From Zavarzinia marina (GTDB lineage: Bacteria; Pseudomonadota; Alphaproteobacteria; Zavarziniales; Zavarziniaceae), in assembly GCF_021568905.1 (NCBI RefSeq), contig NZ_JAKGSB010000001.1, positions 186,001-250,000 of the forward strand: a stretch of 64,000 nucleotides of DNA, written 5' to 3'. The translations under genes and the position numbers were made by a program. The notes beneath the pieces were generated by a model, which saw nothing but the letters and a program-made list of their open reading frames with translations, was not told where the DNA came from and did not search any database. Numbering within the stretch: the first letter of the stretch is position 1; each line of letters starts with the position of its first letter. Shown here one piece after another: positions 1 to 9,026 of the stretch.

Positions 1-536
1 GCTCCGCCGGTTATGGCGATCTGCCCGATGGCGCGGAACTCACCGTTGACATCGGCGAAGGGCCCCGTGGCCCGCAGGTCCAGCGCCTGATCGAGGTGGT
101 CGGTGTCGAACCCGGCTCCGCCCCGCCGCATCGCGCGCCTTTCGGCGACCGCGGTGGTTTCGGCGATCGTGGCGGCTTCGGTGGCCGCGAGCGCGGCGGC
201 TTCGGCGATCGCGACCGTGGTGGTTTCGGCGGCGATCGCGGCGGCTTCCGCGAGCGTTCGTCCTTCGGTGGCGGCGGTGACCGCGGCGGCTTCTCCCAGG
301 CCCCGGTGGCCGAGCCCGCCTCCGACGCGGAGACCGTGAGCGGCACCGTGAAGTGGTTCAAGCCGGAATCCGGCTTCGGCTTCATCGTTGCCGACGACGG
401 CGGCAAGGACGTCTTCATCCACAAGAGCGTGCTGCGCCGCTGCGGCCTGATGGAACTGCAGTCCCAGCAGCGCGTGAAGATGACCGTGCAGACCGCGCAG
501 AAGGGCCGCGAGGCGACCTGGATCGCCACGATCTGA
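1..536 (+). CDS. Double cold-shock-domain protein with RGG-rich linker (5' end outside window)
   Basis: The reading frame is open from base 3, so the start lies upstream of the window. The first visible residues, ending ELTVDIGEGPRGPQVQRL, look like the C-terminal part of a first cold-shock domain. About 60 residues rich in Arg, Gly and Phe follow (repeated RGGF and DRGGF units). A complete second cold-shock domain comes next, with the RNP1-like KWFKPESGFGFI and RNP2-like DVFIHKS. Alphaproteobacterial two-domain CspA proteins are single-stranded nucleic acid binders, so RNA binding is inferred. A GTG at 96 could start a single-domain product, but the upstream homology argues for one longer gene. 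A strong hairpin terminator follows the stop. Confidence 0.85.
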   Translation, partial: SAGYGDLPDGAELTVDIGEGPRGPQVQRLIEVVGVEPGSAPPHRAPFGDRGGFGDRGGFGGRERGGFGDRDRGGFGGDRGGFRERSSFGGGGDRGGFSQAPVAEPASDAETVSGTVKWFKPESGFGFIVADDGGKDVFIHKSVLRRCGLMELQSQQRVKMTVQTAQKGREATWIATI

Positions 537-557
537 CCTTTCGCATCCGACGCTTCA

Positions 558-586
558 GGGCCGGACGGGCGACCGTCCGGCCCTTT
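558..586 (+). terminator. Rho-independent terminator of the cold-shock gene
   Basis: A perfect 11-bp stem (558-568 with 573-583) closes a GCGA tetraloop and is followed by TTT. It lies 22 bp after the stop of the cold-shock gene. Confidence 0.8.
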
Positions 587-610
587 GCGTTTCGGGTCCT
601 GGTTTGCGTT

Positions 611-994
611 TCAGGTTCTGGAACGATGTCGCCGCAGGCGCAGCAGGCCGGCAACGAGGCCGAGCAGAAGCGCGGGCGCCAGGGCGACGGCGCCGACGAA
701 AGCCGCCGCCGCGCCGTTCCGCAGCGCAAGCGCCGTCGCGGTCTCGGCTTCGAGGCGCTGCCAGTCGGCGTCGCTCTTCGGGGCGGGCAGGGCGATGGGG
801 CCGAACAGAATGTCGATCCCGCCCACCTGGGCCGGCACCAGATAGATCGTCGAATAGGCCGGCAGCACCGATGCCCGCGCCGGCAGCCGCGCCCAGCTCA
901 CATGGGGCCCGGCCATGACGACGACGGCGACCGCGAAGGCCAGGCAGAGGGCGAGCAGGATCGGCAGGGGCCGAAGCAGGCGGCGGCGCGTCAC
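611..994 (-). CDS. Small membrane protein, function unknown
   Basis: A 127-residue protein with an N-terminal hydrophobic segment (about residues 8-29), a middle region of about 65 residues likely to be periplasmic, and a second membrane segment near the C terminus (about 96-118) followed by a basic tail. I do not recognise a family. The GTG start at 994 overlaps the TGA stop of the EF-hand gene upstream (GTGA), so the two are probably translationally coupled and may work together at the membrane. Confidence 0.6.
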   Translation of the reverse strand: MTRRRLLRPLPILLALCLAFAVAVVVMAGPHVSWARLPARASVLPAYSTIYLVPAQVGGIDILFGPIALPAPKSDADWQRLEAETATALALRNGAAAAFVGAVALAPALLLGLVAGLLRLRRHRSRT

Positions 995-1476
995 GGATTG
1001 GCCGCCAGACCGCCCGGTGCCACCAGGTCGCGGCCCGCCAGATCGGCCAGGGTGATGGCACCGTCGTGATCGGCGTCGAGAAAGGCGAAATGGCCGACGG
1101 CGGCCGTGTTCACCTCGCGCCCGTCGATGAAGCCATCGCGGTCGGCGTCCAGCCGGCGGAACTGGGCCCGCACCCGGCGGCCCGCGTCCTCGCCCGGCGC
1201 GAAACGGGCCTGAAGGCCGACCACTTCGCCGAGCGACAGGCGCGCGTCGCCGTCCGAGTCGGCCTGGGCGAAGAGATTGTCCAGGAAGAGATCGGCTTCG
1301 CCGCTTTCGATCCTGCCGTCGGCGTTGCGGTCGACGGCGACGAAGAGGAGCCGCAGCCCGATCGGGACATTGGCGGCCGCTGCACCGCCCGCCGCCGTCC
1401 CCTCGGCATGGGCGCCGGGGAAAGGCAGCGCGCTCGACAGCGCGAGGGCCAGCAGGCAGGGGCGAAACCGTCTCAT
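991..1476 (-). CDS. Exported EF-hand calcium-binding protein
   Basis: A 161-residue protein with a signal peptide ending near HAEGT. It has four EF-hand loops: DRNADGRIESGE, DSDGDARLSLGE, DADRDGFIDGRE and DADHDGAITLAD. The Dx(D/N)xDG spacing needed for calcium binding is intact in the first, third and fourth loops and nearly so in the second. Such proteins usually act in the periplasm as calcium sensors or buffers; no enzymatic domain is present. The ATG at 1476 is chosen because the signal peptide begins directly after it. The downstream membrane protein overlaps its stop codon. Confidence 0.75.
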   Translation of the reverse strand: MRRFRPCLLALALSSALPFPGAHAEGTAAGGAAAANVPIGLRLLFVAVDRNADGRIESGEADLFLDNLFAQADSDGDARLSLGEVVGLQARFAPGEDAGRRVRAQFRRLDADRDGFIDGREVNTAAVGHFAFLDADHDGAITLADLAGRDLVAPGGLAANP

Positions 1477-1520
1477 GGTCCGACCATCGGGCCGCCGTTG
1501 CGCCCGGTCAAGCCCCGCCC

Positions 1521-1850
1521 TCAGCGCCCGCGCGGGAGCTGGGCGAAACGCAGCAGCAGATAGAAGGCAAAGCCCGTCGCCACCCCCGGCACCGCGCCGA
1601 GGACGAGGGCGATCCAGCCGTGGCGCACACCCGCCGACTGCCGTTCCCGGAGGATCCAGACCGCGAGCACGGCATAGCAGGTCAGGACGTCCAGGGAATA
1701 GCCGCTGGAATAGGGATTCACGAAGCCCTGGCCCAGGGCGCCGATGACGTCCGGATTCTCGATCAGCGGCGGTATGCAGATCGCCGCGAAGGCGGCCGCG
1801 AAGCCGAGGCCGAGCACGATCAGCAGGGCCCGATAGGCGGAATCGCTCAT
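1521..1850 (-). CDS. DUF2834 family membrane protein
   Basis: A 109-residue protein with three likely membrane segments. The FVNPYSSGYSLDVLTCYAVL stretch matches the NPxSS...D signature I associate with DUF2834, a family of small integral membrane proteins without known function. The ATG at 1850 has GGGAGAGAA directly upstream, so a further in-frame start at 1913 is less likely. It is divergent from the GMC oxidoreductase; the 121 bp between them must hold both promoters. Confidence 0.7.
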   Translation of the reverse strand: MSDSAYRALLIVLGLGFAAAFAAICIPPLIENPDVIGALGQGFVNPYSSGYSLDVLTCYAVLAVWILRERQSAGVRHGWIALVLGAVPGVATGFAFYLLLRFAQLPRGR

Positions 1851-1971
1851 TTCTCTCCCCTCTCCATTGCCCCATGTTGCCGAAGCCTGCGGGCTTGGGC
1901 ACAATATGAACAAAAATCACAAACACCCATAACGATAAGAACGCCCGAAGTGGCGCCAAGGGGAGGTCGGA

Positions 1972-3582
1972 ATGTTCGATTACGTGATCGTCGGCGCGGG
2001 GTCGGCGGGCTGTGTGCTGGCCCATCGCCTGTCCGCGGATCCCACCGTGAAGGTGGCGCTGCTCGAAGCCGGCGGGCGGGACTGGAACCCCCTGATCCAC
2101 ATGCCGACGGGCATGCGCGCCCTGGTCGGCGGCAAGGCGGTCAATTGGCATTTCGAGACCGAACCGCAGGACCATCTCGATAGGCGTCGTCTGTTCTGGC
2201 CGCGCGGAAGGGTGCTGGGCGGCTCCTCCGCCATCAACGGCATGGTCTATATCCGGGGACACCGCTCCGATTACGATACCTGGGCCCAGTCCGGCTGCCG
2301 GGGCTGGTCGTGGGACGAGGTGCTGCCCTATTTCATGCGCTCCGAACACAACGAGCGCGGCGCCGGTGCCGTCCATGGTCAGGGCGGTCCCCTGAACGTG
2401 CAGGATTTCGCCGAGCCCAATCCCCTGGTGGACGTCTTCCTTCGCGCGGGGGAGGAGGCGGGCCTGCCGCGCACGGCCGATTTCAACGATGGTGAGCATC
2501 TGTTCGGCGTCGGCACCTATCAGCGCACCTGCAAGGACAATCGGCGCTGGTCGACGGCGCGCGCCTTCCTCGGCGCCTCCGAGGGCCGGCGCAATCTGAC
2601 CGTCATCACCAGGGCACAGGCGACGCGGATCCTGTTCGATGGCCACCGCGCCAAGGGGGTGGAGATCGCGCGCGGGCGAAAGCGCGAAGTGATTTCCGCC
2701 GCCCGCGAAGTGATCCTGGCGGGCGGTGCCGTGAACACGCCTCAACTCCTGCTGCTTTCGGGCGTCGGGCCGGGCGACGCGTTGCGCCATCACGGCATTC
2801 CGGTGGTGCTGGACCTGCCGGGTGTCGGCCAGAACCTGCAGGATCATCTGGGCATCGGGCTCTATTACGACTGTCCGGCCGGCGTCTCCTACGACGAATT
2901 GCTCACCCCCTGGGGCCAGCTCTCGACGCTCGCCAAATATGCCTTAACCCGAAGGGGCGCGGGGGCCAGCCACGGTTTCGAATCCGGGGTCTATGCCTCG
3001 TCCCGCCCGGGGCTGGAGGCGCCGGATCTTCAGGGCTTCTTCCTGTCCAGCCTCGCCATCGACCATGGCCGCCAGCATCTCGGCGGCAAGGGCTCGCAGC
3101 TTGATTTCTATCCGGTGCGCCCGGCATCGCGCGGTTACATCGGCCTGAAGTCCGACGATCCCCTGGCCCATCCCCTGATCCAGCCGCGTTACCTCGAGGC
3201 GCCCGAGGATCTGGAGGTGATGGTCGAAAGCATCCTGATCGGCCGCGAGATTTTCGCCGCCCGCGCCTTCGACGGCTATCGCGGCAAGGAAGTGCGCCCC
3301 GGCCCCGACTGCTCCAGCCGGGAGGCGATCCGCCGCTACATCCGCGCCAAGGCGGAAACCGCCTACCACCCGGTGGGCACGGCGCGCATGGGCACCGACC
3401 CAATGGCCGTCGTCTCGCCAGAACTGGCGGTCCATGGACTGGAGGGCCTGCGCGTGGTCGATGCCTCGATCATGCCCAATGTGATCTCGGGCAACACCAA
3501 TGCCCCGGTGATCATGATCGCCGAGAAGGCATCGGACATGATCCTCGGCCGCGCCGCGCCGGTAATGGCGGCGGCGGCCTGA
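1972..3582 (+). CDS. GMC-family FAD-dependent oxidoreductase (choline/alcohol dehydrogenase-like)
   Basis: A 536-residue enzyme of the glucose-methanol-choline family. The FAD-binding GAGSAG lies at residues 8-13, the GMC signature RGRVLGGSSAINGMVYIRG near 80, and the catalytic His region YHPVGTARMG near 465, followed by the conserved NTNAPVIMIAEKASDMI end. Length and motifs fit choline dehydrogenase (BetA) or membrane-associated alcohol dehydrogenase (AlkJ) relatives. No betaine aldehyde dehydrogenase or betI neighbour is present, so an alcohol substrate is more likely than choline, but this is inference. GGGGAGG lies just before the ATG. Confidence 0.88.
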   Translation: MFDYVIVGAGSAGCVLAHRLSADPTVKVALLEAGGRDWNPLIHMPTGMRALVGGKAVNWHFETEPQDHLDRRRLFWPRGRVLGGSSAINGMVYIRGHRSDYDTWAQSGCRGWSWDEVLPYFMRSEHNERGAGAVHGQGGPLNVQDFAEPNPLVDVFLRAGEEAGLPRTADFNDGEHLFGVGTYQRTCKDNRRWSTARAFLGASEGRRNLTVITRAQATRILFDGHRAKGVEIARGRKREVISAAREVILAGGAVNTPQLLLLSGVGPGDALRHHGIPVVLDLPGVGQNLQDHLGIGLYYDCPAGVSYDELLTPWGQLSTLAKYALTRRGAGASHGFESGVYASSRPGLEAPDLQGFFLSSLAIDHGRQHLGGKGSQLDFYPVRPASRGYIGLKSDDPLAHPLIQPRYLEAPEDLEVMVESILIGREIFAARAFDGYRGKEVRPGPDCSSREAIRRYIRAKAETAYHPVGTARMGTDPMAVVSPELAVHGLEGLRVVDASIMPNVISGNTNAPVIMIAEKASDMILGRAAPVMAAAA

Positions 3583-3602
3583 CAGCCCATCCCCCCACGC
3601 GC

Positions 3603-3842
3603 GTCATCCCCCACACGAGTCATCCCCCACACGCGTCATCCCCCACGCGCGTCATCCTCCACGCGCGTCATCCCCCACACGCGTCATCCCGGCGAAGGCC
3701 GGGATCTCGTGACGAGAAGGCGCCCTTACATCGAAAGATCCCGGCCTTCGCCGGGATGACGCAGAAGTGAGGACGCTGAAGTGAGGACGCTGAAGTGAGG
3801 ACGCTGAAGTGAGGACGCTGAATTGATGACGCGGAAGTGAGG
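3603..3842. repeat. Palindromic element flanked by two tandem-repeat arrays
   Basis: The core is a perfect 25-bp inverted repeat (3682-3706 and 3737-3761, ends CGTCATCCCGGC), each arm itself a hairpin, with a 30-bp spacer beginning TCGTGACGAGAA. To its left are five 16-bp units (3603-3682) built on GTCATCCCCCACRCGC. To its right are four exact 14-bp units GAAGTGAGGACGCT (3764-3819), a diverged fifth and a partial sixth. The array fills the convergent space between the GMC gene and the aminotransferase-like gene. Related arms lie at 15628, 45245 and 55589. Confidence 0.85.
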
Positions 3843-3848
3843 AGGCGT

Positions 3849-4760
3849 TTACGCCCCCTCGGCGTCGCGCAGGCGGCGGTAGAAGGTGCTCAGCGCCTCG
3901 GTCACCGGGCCGGGGCGGCCGTTGCCGATGGGGCGGCCGTCCAGCATGGTGGCGGGGGTGATGCCGCCGAAGGTGCCGGTGACGAAGGCTTCGTCGGCAT
4001 TGGCGACGTCGGACAGCGCGAAGTTCCGCGTCTCGATGCGCAGGTTGTTCTTCTGCGCCAGTTCGATCACATGGGCGCGGGTGATGCCGTTGAAGCAATA
4101 GTCGCCGGTCGAGGTCAGCACGCGCCCACCCTTGACCATGAAGAAATTGGTCGCGTTGCACGACGAGACGAAACCATGGGGGTCCAGCATCAGGGCTTCG
4201 TCGGCCCCCGCCTTGATGGCGTGATTGAGCGCGATGATCAGATTGAGGCGCGAATGGCTGTTCAGGCGCATGTCGAACATGTCGGCCGGCGAACAGCGGA
4301 TCGGCACCGACGCGAGATGCAGACCGCGCTCGAACAGCGCCGCCGAGGGTTCCTTCCATTCGGCGACGATGACCAGGGTCGCGGGGCCGACGGTCATGCG
4401 CGGGTCCTGGTTCGGTGTCTTCTTCAGGCCGCGTGTGACCATCAGGCGGATATGGACGCCGTCGGCCATGTTGTTGGCGACCACGGTCTCGTAGAGCGCC
4501 GCCGCCAGTTCGATCCGGCTGCGCCCGATGTCGAGCCCGATCGCCCGGGCGCCGGCGAAGAGACGGTCGAGGTGGCGGTCCATGAAGGCGATCCGGCCCC
4601 GGATCAGGCGAAAGCCCTCCCAGACGCCGTCGCCCAGCACGAAGCCCGCGTCGAAGACCGAGACCTTGGCCTCGGCGCGCGGCACCAGGGCGCCGTTCAG
4701 ATAGATCAGCACGCTCTCGTTGCGGGGATCGTCGGCGTAGGACTGGCTGCCGATGGACAT
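3849..4760 (-). CDS. Class IV aminotransferase-fold protein, apparently lacking the PLP lysine
   Basis: A 303-residue protein with the full-length fold of branched-chain/D-amino-acid aminotransferases: VFDAGFVLGDGVWEG at 35-49, GADEALMLD near 185, NFFMVKGG near 205 and GITR near 224. In the family the pyridoxal-phosphate Schiff-base lysine sits at the start of KxxNRLxN. Here that stretch reads NSHSRLNL, so residue 167 is Asn (codon AAC). The glutamate of the VTE motif is also replaced, by Ser200. Ordinary transamination is therefore doubtful. The gene starts one base after the stop of the sulfotransferase-like gene (TGACATG), which implies coupling. Plant 'BCAT-like' proteins join similar domains, as I recall. 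Confidence 0.8.
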   Translation of the reverse strand: MSIGSQSYADDPRNESVLIYLNGALVPRAEAKVSVFDAGFVLGDGVWEGFRLIRGRIAFMDRHLDRLFAGARAIGLDIGRSRIELAAALYETVVANNMADGVHIRLMVTRGLKKTPNQDPRMTVGPATLVIVAEWKEPSAALFERGLHLASVPIRCSPADMFDMRLNSHSRLNLIIALNHAIKAGADEALMLDPHGFVSSCNATNFFMVKGGRVLTSTGDYCFNGITRAHVIELAQKNNLRIETRNFALSDVANADEAFVTGTFGGITPATMLDGRPIGNGRPGPVTEALSTFYRRLRDAEGA

Positions 4761-4761
4761 G

Positions 4762-5502
4762 TCAGGCTGCTCCGGTCAGGCGATGGGCGCGCAGGCGCTC
4801 GTAATGGGGGCGGGCGGTCTCGATCAGGGCCTCGAAGCCGGGCGGCGGCGGCTTGGCCGGCCCGGGCGGGCTGAAGCCGGTCGTGGCCTCGACGGCACCA
4901 TACCAATGATCGGCCCAGATCCCGTCCGTGTCGCGCCGGCCCTTCGGCCAGGACAGCATGGCGGGATCGAAGGGAATGCCGACGGCGGCGCAGAGCGCGC
5001 GGAGCATGGCTTCGGGAGCGGCCTGGACGTCGCGCCCTTCGATCACCGGGGGCGCATGGCCGAGGCGGTCGGCGGCGCGCTCGAAGATCTCCGCCTGTTC
5101 GACGATGCCGATGTCGGCCAGCGTCACCGTCTCCCGCTTCTCGAGATAGGAGGCGATCACTTCCACCGGATCGCGGATCAGGAAGCAATGGTTCAGGCGG
5201 TCGAGGACGCCACGGTCCACCTGCGGCAGCAGATGATGGCTCATGTGCTTCTGGTAGTGGATCGCGCCCCTGGCGATCGGGCCCGCGGTCAGGCCCGCCA
5301 TCACCGATCGCCAGTCGCAGTCCATGGCGGCGACGATCGTCTCGCGGCCCGGATGATCGGCGCCGGTCGCGGCCAGATAGAAGCCGTAGAGAGGCTCGTC
5401 CACGACCGTGGTGTCGGTCCGGTTCTCGAAGGCGCGCATCATGGCGGTCGAGATGTTGCGCGGGCCCGACCACATGGCGAGGCGCAGCACCGCCTCGGTC
5501 AT
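4762..5502 (-). CDS. Sulfotransferase-like P-loop protein
   Basis: A 246-residue protein. The N-terminal WSGPRNISTAMMRAFENR (residues 11-28) resembles the 5'-phosphosulfate loop of PAPS-dependent sulfotransferases, and FLIRDPVEVIASYLEKRE near 112-126 resembles the 3'-phosphate motif (RDP...S). This supports a sulfotransferase fold; the acceptor is unknown. Usual sulfotransferases are somewhat longer, and the Cys/Gln-containing variant loop is absent here. It lies 13 bp after nadK and is directly coupled to the aminotransferase-fold gene. The pairing is the main clue to function. Confidence 0.75.
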   Translation of the reverse strand: MTEAVLRLAMWSGPRNISTAMMRAFENRTDTTVVDEPLYGFYLAATGADHPGRETIVAAMDCDWRSVMAGLTAGPIARGAIHYQKHMSHHLLPQVDRGVLDRLNHCFLIRDPVEVIASYLEKRETVTLADIGIVEQAEIFERAADRLGHAPPVIEGRDVQAAPEAMLRALCAAVGIPFDPAMLSWPKGRRDTDGIWADHWYGAVEATTGFSPPGPAKPPPPGFEALIETARPHYERLRAHRLTGAA

Positions 5503-5515
5503 GACAGGGGGGCCG

Positions 5516-6295
5516 TCATGGCGCGAATTGTTCCATGAGGATGCGTTCGCCGAGGGCGCCGCCCGGATCGAACAGCAGCTTCAGGGTGATCTCGCGGTCT
5601 TCCTCGATCTCGACCTCGGCGACGTCGCGCACCTCGGCATTGTCGGCGACGGCGGAGACGGGGCGCTTGTCGCCGCCCTGGGCCTCGACCCGCACCACCG
5701 CCTCGTGGTGCAGCAGGGCGCCGCGCCAGCGCCGGGGCCGGAAGGCGGAGATCGGGGTCAGCGCCAGCACGCCCGCGTTCAAGGGCAGGATCGGGCCATG
5801 GGCCGAGAGATTATAGGCCGTGCTGCCCGCCGGTGTCGCCAGCAGCAGCCCGTCGCAGGTCAGCGAATCGAGACGCATGCGGTTGTCGACGAAGATGCGC
5901 AGCTTGGCCGCCTGATGGGTCTCGCGGAACAGGGAGACTTCGTTGATGGCCAGCGCCTCGTGGATGCGGCCGCTGCGGGTACGCGCCTTCATGCGCAGCG
6001 GATGCAGGCTCGAACTCTCCGCGACCGACAGGCGCAACAGCAGATCGTCCTCGGCATAGGGGTTCATCAGGAAGCCGAGGGTGCCCTGGTTCATGCCGTA
6101 GATCGGCAGGTGCCCCTTGCCCAGATCTTCCTCCATGACCCTGTGCAGGGTCGAGAGCATGAGCCCGTCGCCGCCCAGCGCCACGATGACGTCGGCATTG
6201 GCGCCGGCCTCGCCATAACGGTGGCGCAGGCGCTGCAGGGCGGCCTGGGCTTCCAGCGTGTCGGAAGCGACGAAGGTGATACGGTCGCGGGCCAT
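5516..6295 (-). CDS. nadK: NAD kinase
   Basis: A 259-residue enzyme that phosphorylates NAD to NADP with ATP (or polyphosphate) in the cytoplasm. The diagnostic GGDG is at residues 41-44 within VIVALGGDG, followed by [11 protein letters not shown], the INEVSLFR motif and [16 protein letters not shown], all typical of the short alphaproteobacterial form. It is the second gene of a minus-strand set beginning with moaA 25 bp upstream. Both genes are basic metabolism; the two downstream genes are not normally linked to NADP synthesis. Confidence 0.93.
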   Translation of the reverse strand: MARDRITFVASDTLEAQAALQRLRHRYGEAGANADVIVALGGDGLMLSTLHRVMEEDLGKGHLPIYGMNQGTLGFLMNPYAEDDLLLRLSVAESSSLHPLRMKARTRSGRIHEALAINEVSLFRETHQAAKLRIFVDNRMRLDSLTCDGLLLATPAGSTAYNLSAHGPILPLNAGVLALTPISAFRPRRWRGALLHHEAVVRVEAQGGDKRPVSAVADNAEVRDVAEVEIEEDREITLKLLFDPGGALGERILMEQFAP

Positions 6296-6320
6296 GATGA
6301 TCGGATCGGGCGGGATGGAC

Positions 6321-7355
6321 TCAGCCGCCGGTGGTGCTCATGTGACGGGCGAGGGCCGGCGGCGCGCCCAAGCGGTCGATGACGAAGTCGTGGCCCCTGG
6401 GCTTCCGGGCGATGGCGGCATCGATGGCCTTCGCCAATGCCGCATCGTTTGCCCCGCTGCGCAGGACCGCGCGAAGATCGGCAGAGTCTTCCTGTCCGAG
6501 GCACATGTAAAGAGTGCCGGTGCAGGTCAGGCGAACGCGATTGCAGGATTCACAGAAGTTGTGGGTCAGCGGCGTGATGAAACCGACGCGCCGGCCCGTT
6601 TCCGCGACATGGACGTAGCGCGCCGGCCCGCCCGTGCGATGGCCGGAGGGGGCGACGGTCCAGCGCGTGGCGATGCGCCGCTCGACCTCGGTCAGGGGCA
6701 GGTAATGTTCCGTCCGGTCGCCGTCGATGTCGCCCATGGGCATGGTCTCGATGAAGGTGATGTCCATGCCTTCGCCATGGGCCCATTCGATCAGGCGGGG
6801 GATCTCGTCCTCGTTGACGCCGCGCAGGGCGACCGTGTTGATCTTCACCGCGATGCCGGCGGCCTGCGCCGCGCGGATGCCGTCCAGCACCGGCGCCAGT
6901 TCGCCCCGCCGCGTGACGGCGCGGAAACGGTCGGGATCGAGGGTATCGAGGGAGACGTTGACGCGCCTGACGCCGGCCGATGCCAGATCATCGGCGAAGC
7001 GCGCCAACTGGCTGCCGTTGGTGGTGAGCGTCAATTCGTCCAGGTCGCCGGTCCGCAGGTGGCGGCCGAGGTTCCGCACCAGACCCATCACGCCCCGGCG
7101 CAGCAGGGGCTCGCCCCCGGTCAGGCGCAGGCGCCGCACGCCGCGCGCGACGAAGGCGGAACACAGGCGGTCCAATTCCTCCAGCGTCAGCAGGTCGGAC
7201 TTCGGCAGGAAGGTCATCGCCTCCGCCATGCAGTATTGGCAGCGGAAGTCGCAGCGATCGGTGACCGAGACGCGCAGATAGGTGATCCGCCGCGCGAAGG
7301 GATCGATCAATGGGGCCGAAGCGGCGCGAGGGGCCTGGTTCACGGTGCCGTCCAT
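6321..7355 (-). CDS. moaA: GTP 3',8-cyclase MoaA
   Basis: A 344-residue radical-SAM enzyme that converts GTP to 3',8-cyclo-GTP in molybdenum cofactor synthesis. The N-terminal cluster motif CDFRCQYC (Cys 35, 39, 42) binds the SAM-reducing 4Fe-4S cluster. The C-terminal cysteines in [14 protein letters not shown] form the second cluster, and the protein ends in the family's Gly-Gly tail. The ATG at 7355 (MDGTVNQ) gives the usual length; upstream in-frame codons would add about 43 unlikely residues. No other moa genes are nearby. It is divergent from glpK. Confidence 0.93.
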   Translation of the reverse strand: MDGTVNQAPRAASAPLIDPFARRITYLRVSVTDRCDFRCQYCMAEAMTFLPKSDLLTLEELDRLCSAFVARGVRRLRLTGGEPLLRRGVMGLVRNLGRHLRTGDLDELTLTTNGSQLARFADDLASAGVRRVNVSLDTLDPDRFRAVTRRGELAPVLDGIRAAQAAGIAVKINTVALRGVNEDEIPRLIEWAHGEGMDITFIETMPMGDIDGDRTEHYLPLTEVERRIATRWTVAPSGHRTGGPARYVHVAETGRRVGFITPLTHNFCESCNRVRLTCTGTLYMCLGQEDSADLRAVLRSGANDAALAKAIDAAIARKPRGHDFVIDRLGAPPALARHMSTTGG

Positions 7356-7474
7356 GGCCTCTATATGGCATGGAACGCCGCCGCCCGCCATCGCCGGCCG
7401 CCTCATGCCAGATCCGCCCCTTGCTTGACCTTTGCCCGGCGATGCCCCAACCATCGCGCCAAAGGGGAGGGACG

Positions 7475-8977
7475 ATGACCGCACGGCACATATTGGCGAT
7501 CGACCAGGGCACGACGTCGACGCGCGCGATCCTGTTCACCGAAGCGGGCGTGCCCGCCTTCGAGGCGCGGCGCGAACTCCGCCAGATCTATCCGGCCGAA
7601 GGCTGGGTGGAACATGATGGGGACGAGATCTGGCAGGCCGTCCTCGCCACCGTGCGCGAGGTTCTGGCGGAAGCCGGGCTCTCGGCCCGCGACGTCGCCG
7701 CCATCGGCATCACCAATCAGCGCGAAACCACGTTGGTCTGGGACCGCAAGACCGGCCAGCCGCTCTACAAAGCCATCGTCTGGCAGGACCGGCGCACCGC
7801 CGAGACCTGCGCCGCGCTTCGCGCCAAGGGGGCGGAGGCCCTGGTCGCCGAACGCACCGGTCTCGTCGTCGATCCCTATTTCTCCGGGACCAAGCTCGCC
7901 TGGATCCTGAACCATGTGCCCGAGGGCAGGCGCATGGCGGCGCGGGGCGAGATCGCCTTCGGCACCATCGACAGTTTCCTGATCTGGCGCCTGACCGGCG
8001 GCCGGGCTCATGTCACCGACGTCACCAATGCCGCCCGCACCATGCTGTTCGACATCAACCGCCAGTGCTGGGATCCGGACCTGCTCGACCTTCTCGGCGT
8101 GCCCGCCAACGTGTTGCCGGAGGTGCTCGATTCGGCGGGCGACTTCGGCCGGACCGAGGCGGATCTGTTCGGTGCCTCGATCCCGATCTGGGGTGTCGCG
8201 GGCGATCAGCAGGCGGCGGCGGCCGGCCAGGCGTGTCTATCGCCCGGCGACATCAAGGCGACCTATGGCACCGGCTGCTTCGTCCTGATCAATACCGGCG
8301 AAGGCGTGATCCCGTCGCGTCACCGCCTGCTGTCGACCATCGCGCTGCGCCATGGCGGGCGTTCCACCTATGCCCTCGAAGGTTCGATCTTCGTCGCCGG
8401 CGCCGCCATCCAATGGCTGCGCGACGGGCTGAGGCTGTTCAAGGGCGCCGCCGAGACCGAGGCTCTGGCACGGAGCGCCAGGCCCAATTCCAGCGTCTAC
8501 ATGGTGCCCGCCTTCACCGGTCTCGGCGCGCCCCATTGGGATGCCGGGGCCAGGGGCGCGATTCTGGGCCTGACGCGGGATACCGGCATCGCCGAGATCG
8601 TGCGCGCCGCCCTCGAATCCGTCGCCTTCCAGACCCACGATCTGATCGAGGCGATCGGCAAGGACATGGCGGCGGAAGGCCGCGCCGGACCGAATGCGCT
8701 CCGCGTCGACGGCGGCATGGTGGTGAACGACTGGGCCATGCAGTTCCTGGCCGACATGCTGGGCATCCCCGTGGAACGGCCGGCGGTGACCGAGACGACG
8801 GCCCTGGGCGCCGCCTTTCTCGCCGGGCTCGGCGCCGGGATCTACGGCTCGACCGATGCCATCGCCCGCGCCTGGCGCCTCGAACGGCGTTTCGAGCCGC
8901 GCCTCGGCGCCGATGAGCGGGGCGCCCGTCTCGAAGGCTGGCGCCGGGCGGTGGGGCGCGTCCTGACGGCGGATTGA
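7475..8977 (+). CDS. glpK: Glycerol kinase
   Basis: A 500-residue FGGY kinase, ATP + glycerol to glycerol-3-phosphate. It begins with the FGGY-family phosphate-binding [14 protein letters not shown], contains [13 protein letters not shown] and the WQDRRT motif typical of GlpK, and [12 protein letters not shown] in the second half. The start at 7475 is fixed by AAAGGGGAGGG just upstream and by the family's N terminus; a longer frame to 7310 is an extension. No glpD, glpF or glpR is present. The next gene encodes an outer-membrane lipid A deacylase relative. Confidence 0.94.
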   Translation: MTARHILAIDQGTTSTRAILFTEAGVPAFEARRELRQIYPAEGWVEHDGDEIWQAVLATVREVLAEAGLSARDVAAIGITNQRETTLVWDRKTGQPLYKAIVWQDRRTAETCAALRAKGAEALVAERTGLVVDPYFSGTKLAWILNHVPEGRRMAARGEIAFGTIDSFLIWRLTGGRAHVTDVTNAARTMLFDINRQCWDPDLLDLLGVPANVLPEVLDSAGDFGRTEADLFGASIPIWGVAGDQQAAAAGQACLSPGDIKATYGTGCFVLINTGEGVIPSRHRLLSTIALRHGGRSTYALEGSIFVAGAAIQWLRDGLRLFKGAAETEALARSARPNSSVYMVPAFTGLGAPHWDAGARGAILGLTRDTGIAEIVRAALESVAFQTHDLIEAIGKDMAAEGRAGPNALRVDGGMVVNDWAMQFLADMLGIPVERPAVTETTALGAAFLAGLGAGIYGSTDAIARAWRLERRFEPRLGADERGARLEGWRRAVGRVLTAD

Positions 8978-9026
8978 CCTGTTGTTGCGGCGCACATTAC
9001 CATCCGCCGACCGTGCGGGGGATATC

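Noticed and set aside
3682-3842. Possible CRISPR array
   Set aside because: Units are 14 and 16 bp and directly adjacent with no unique spacers, and no cas genes are near. They are simple tandem repeats.
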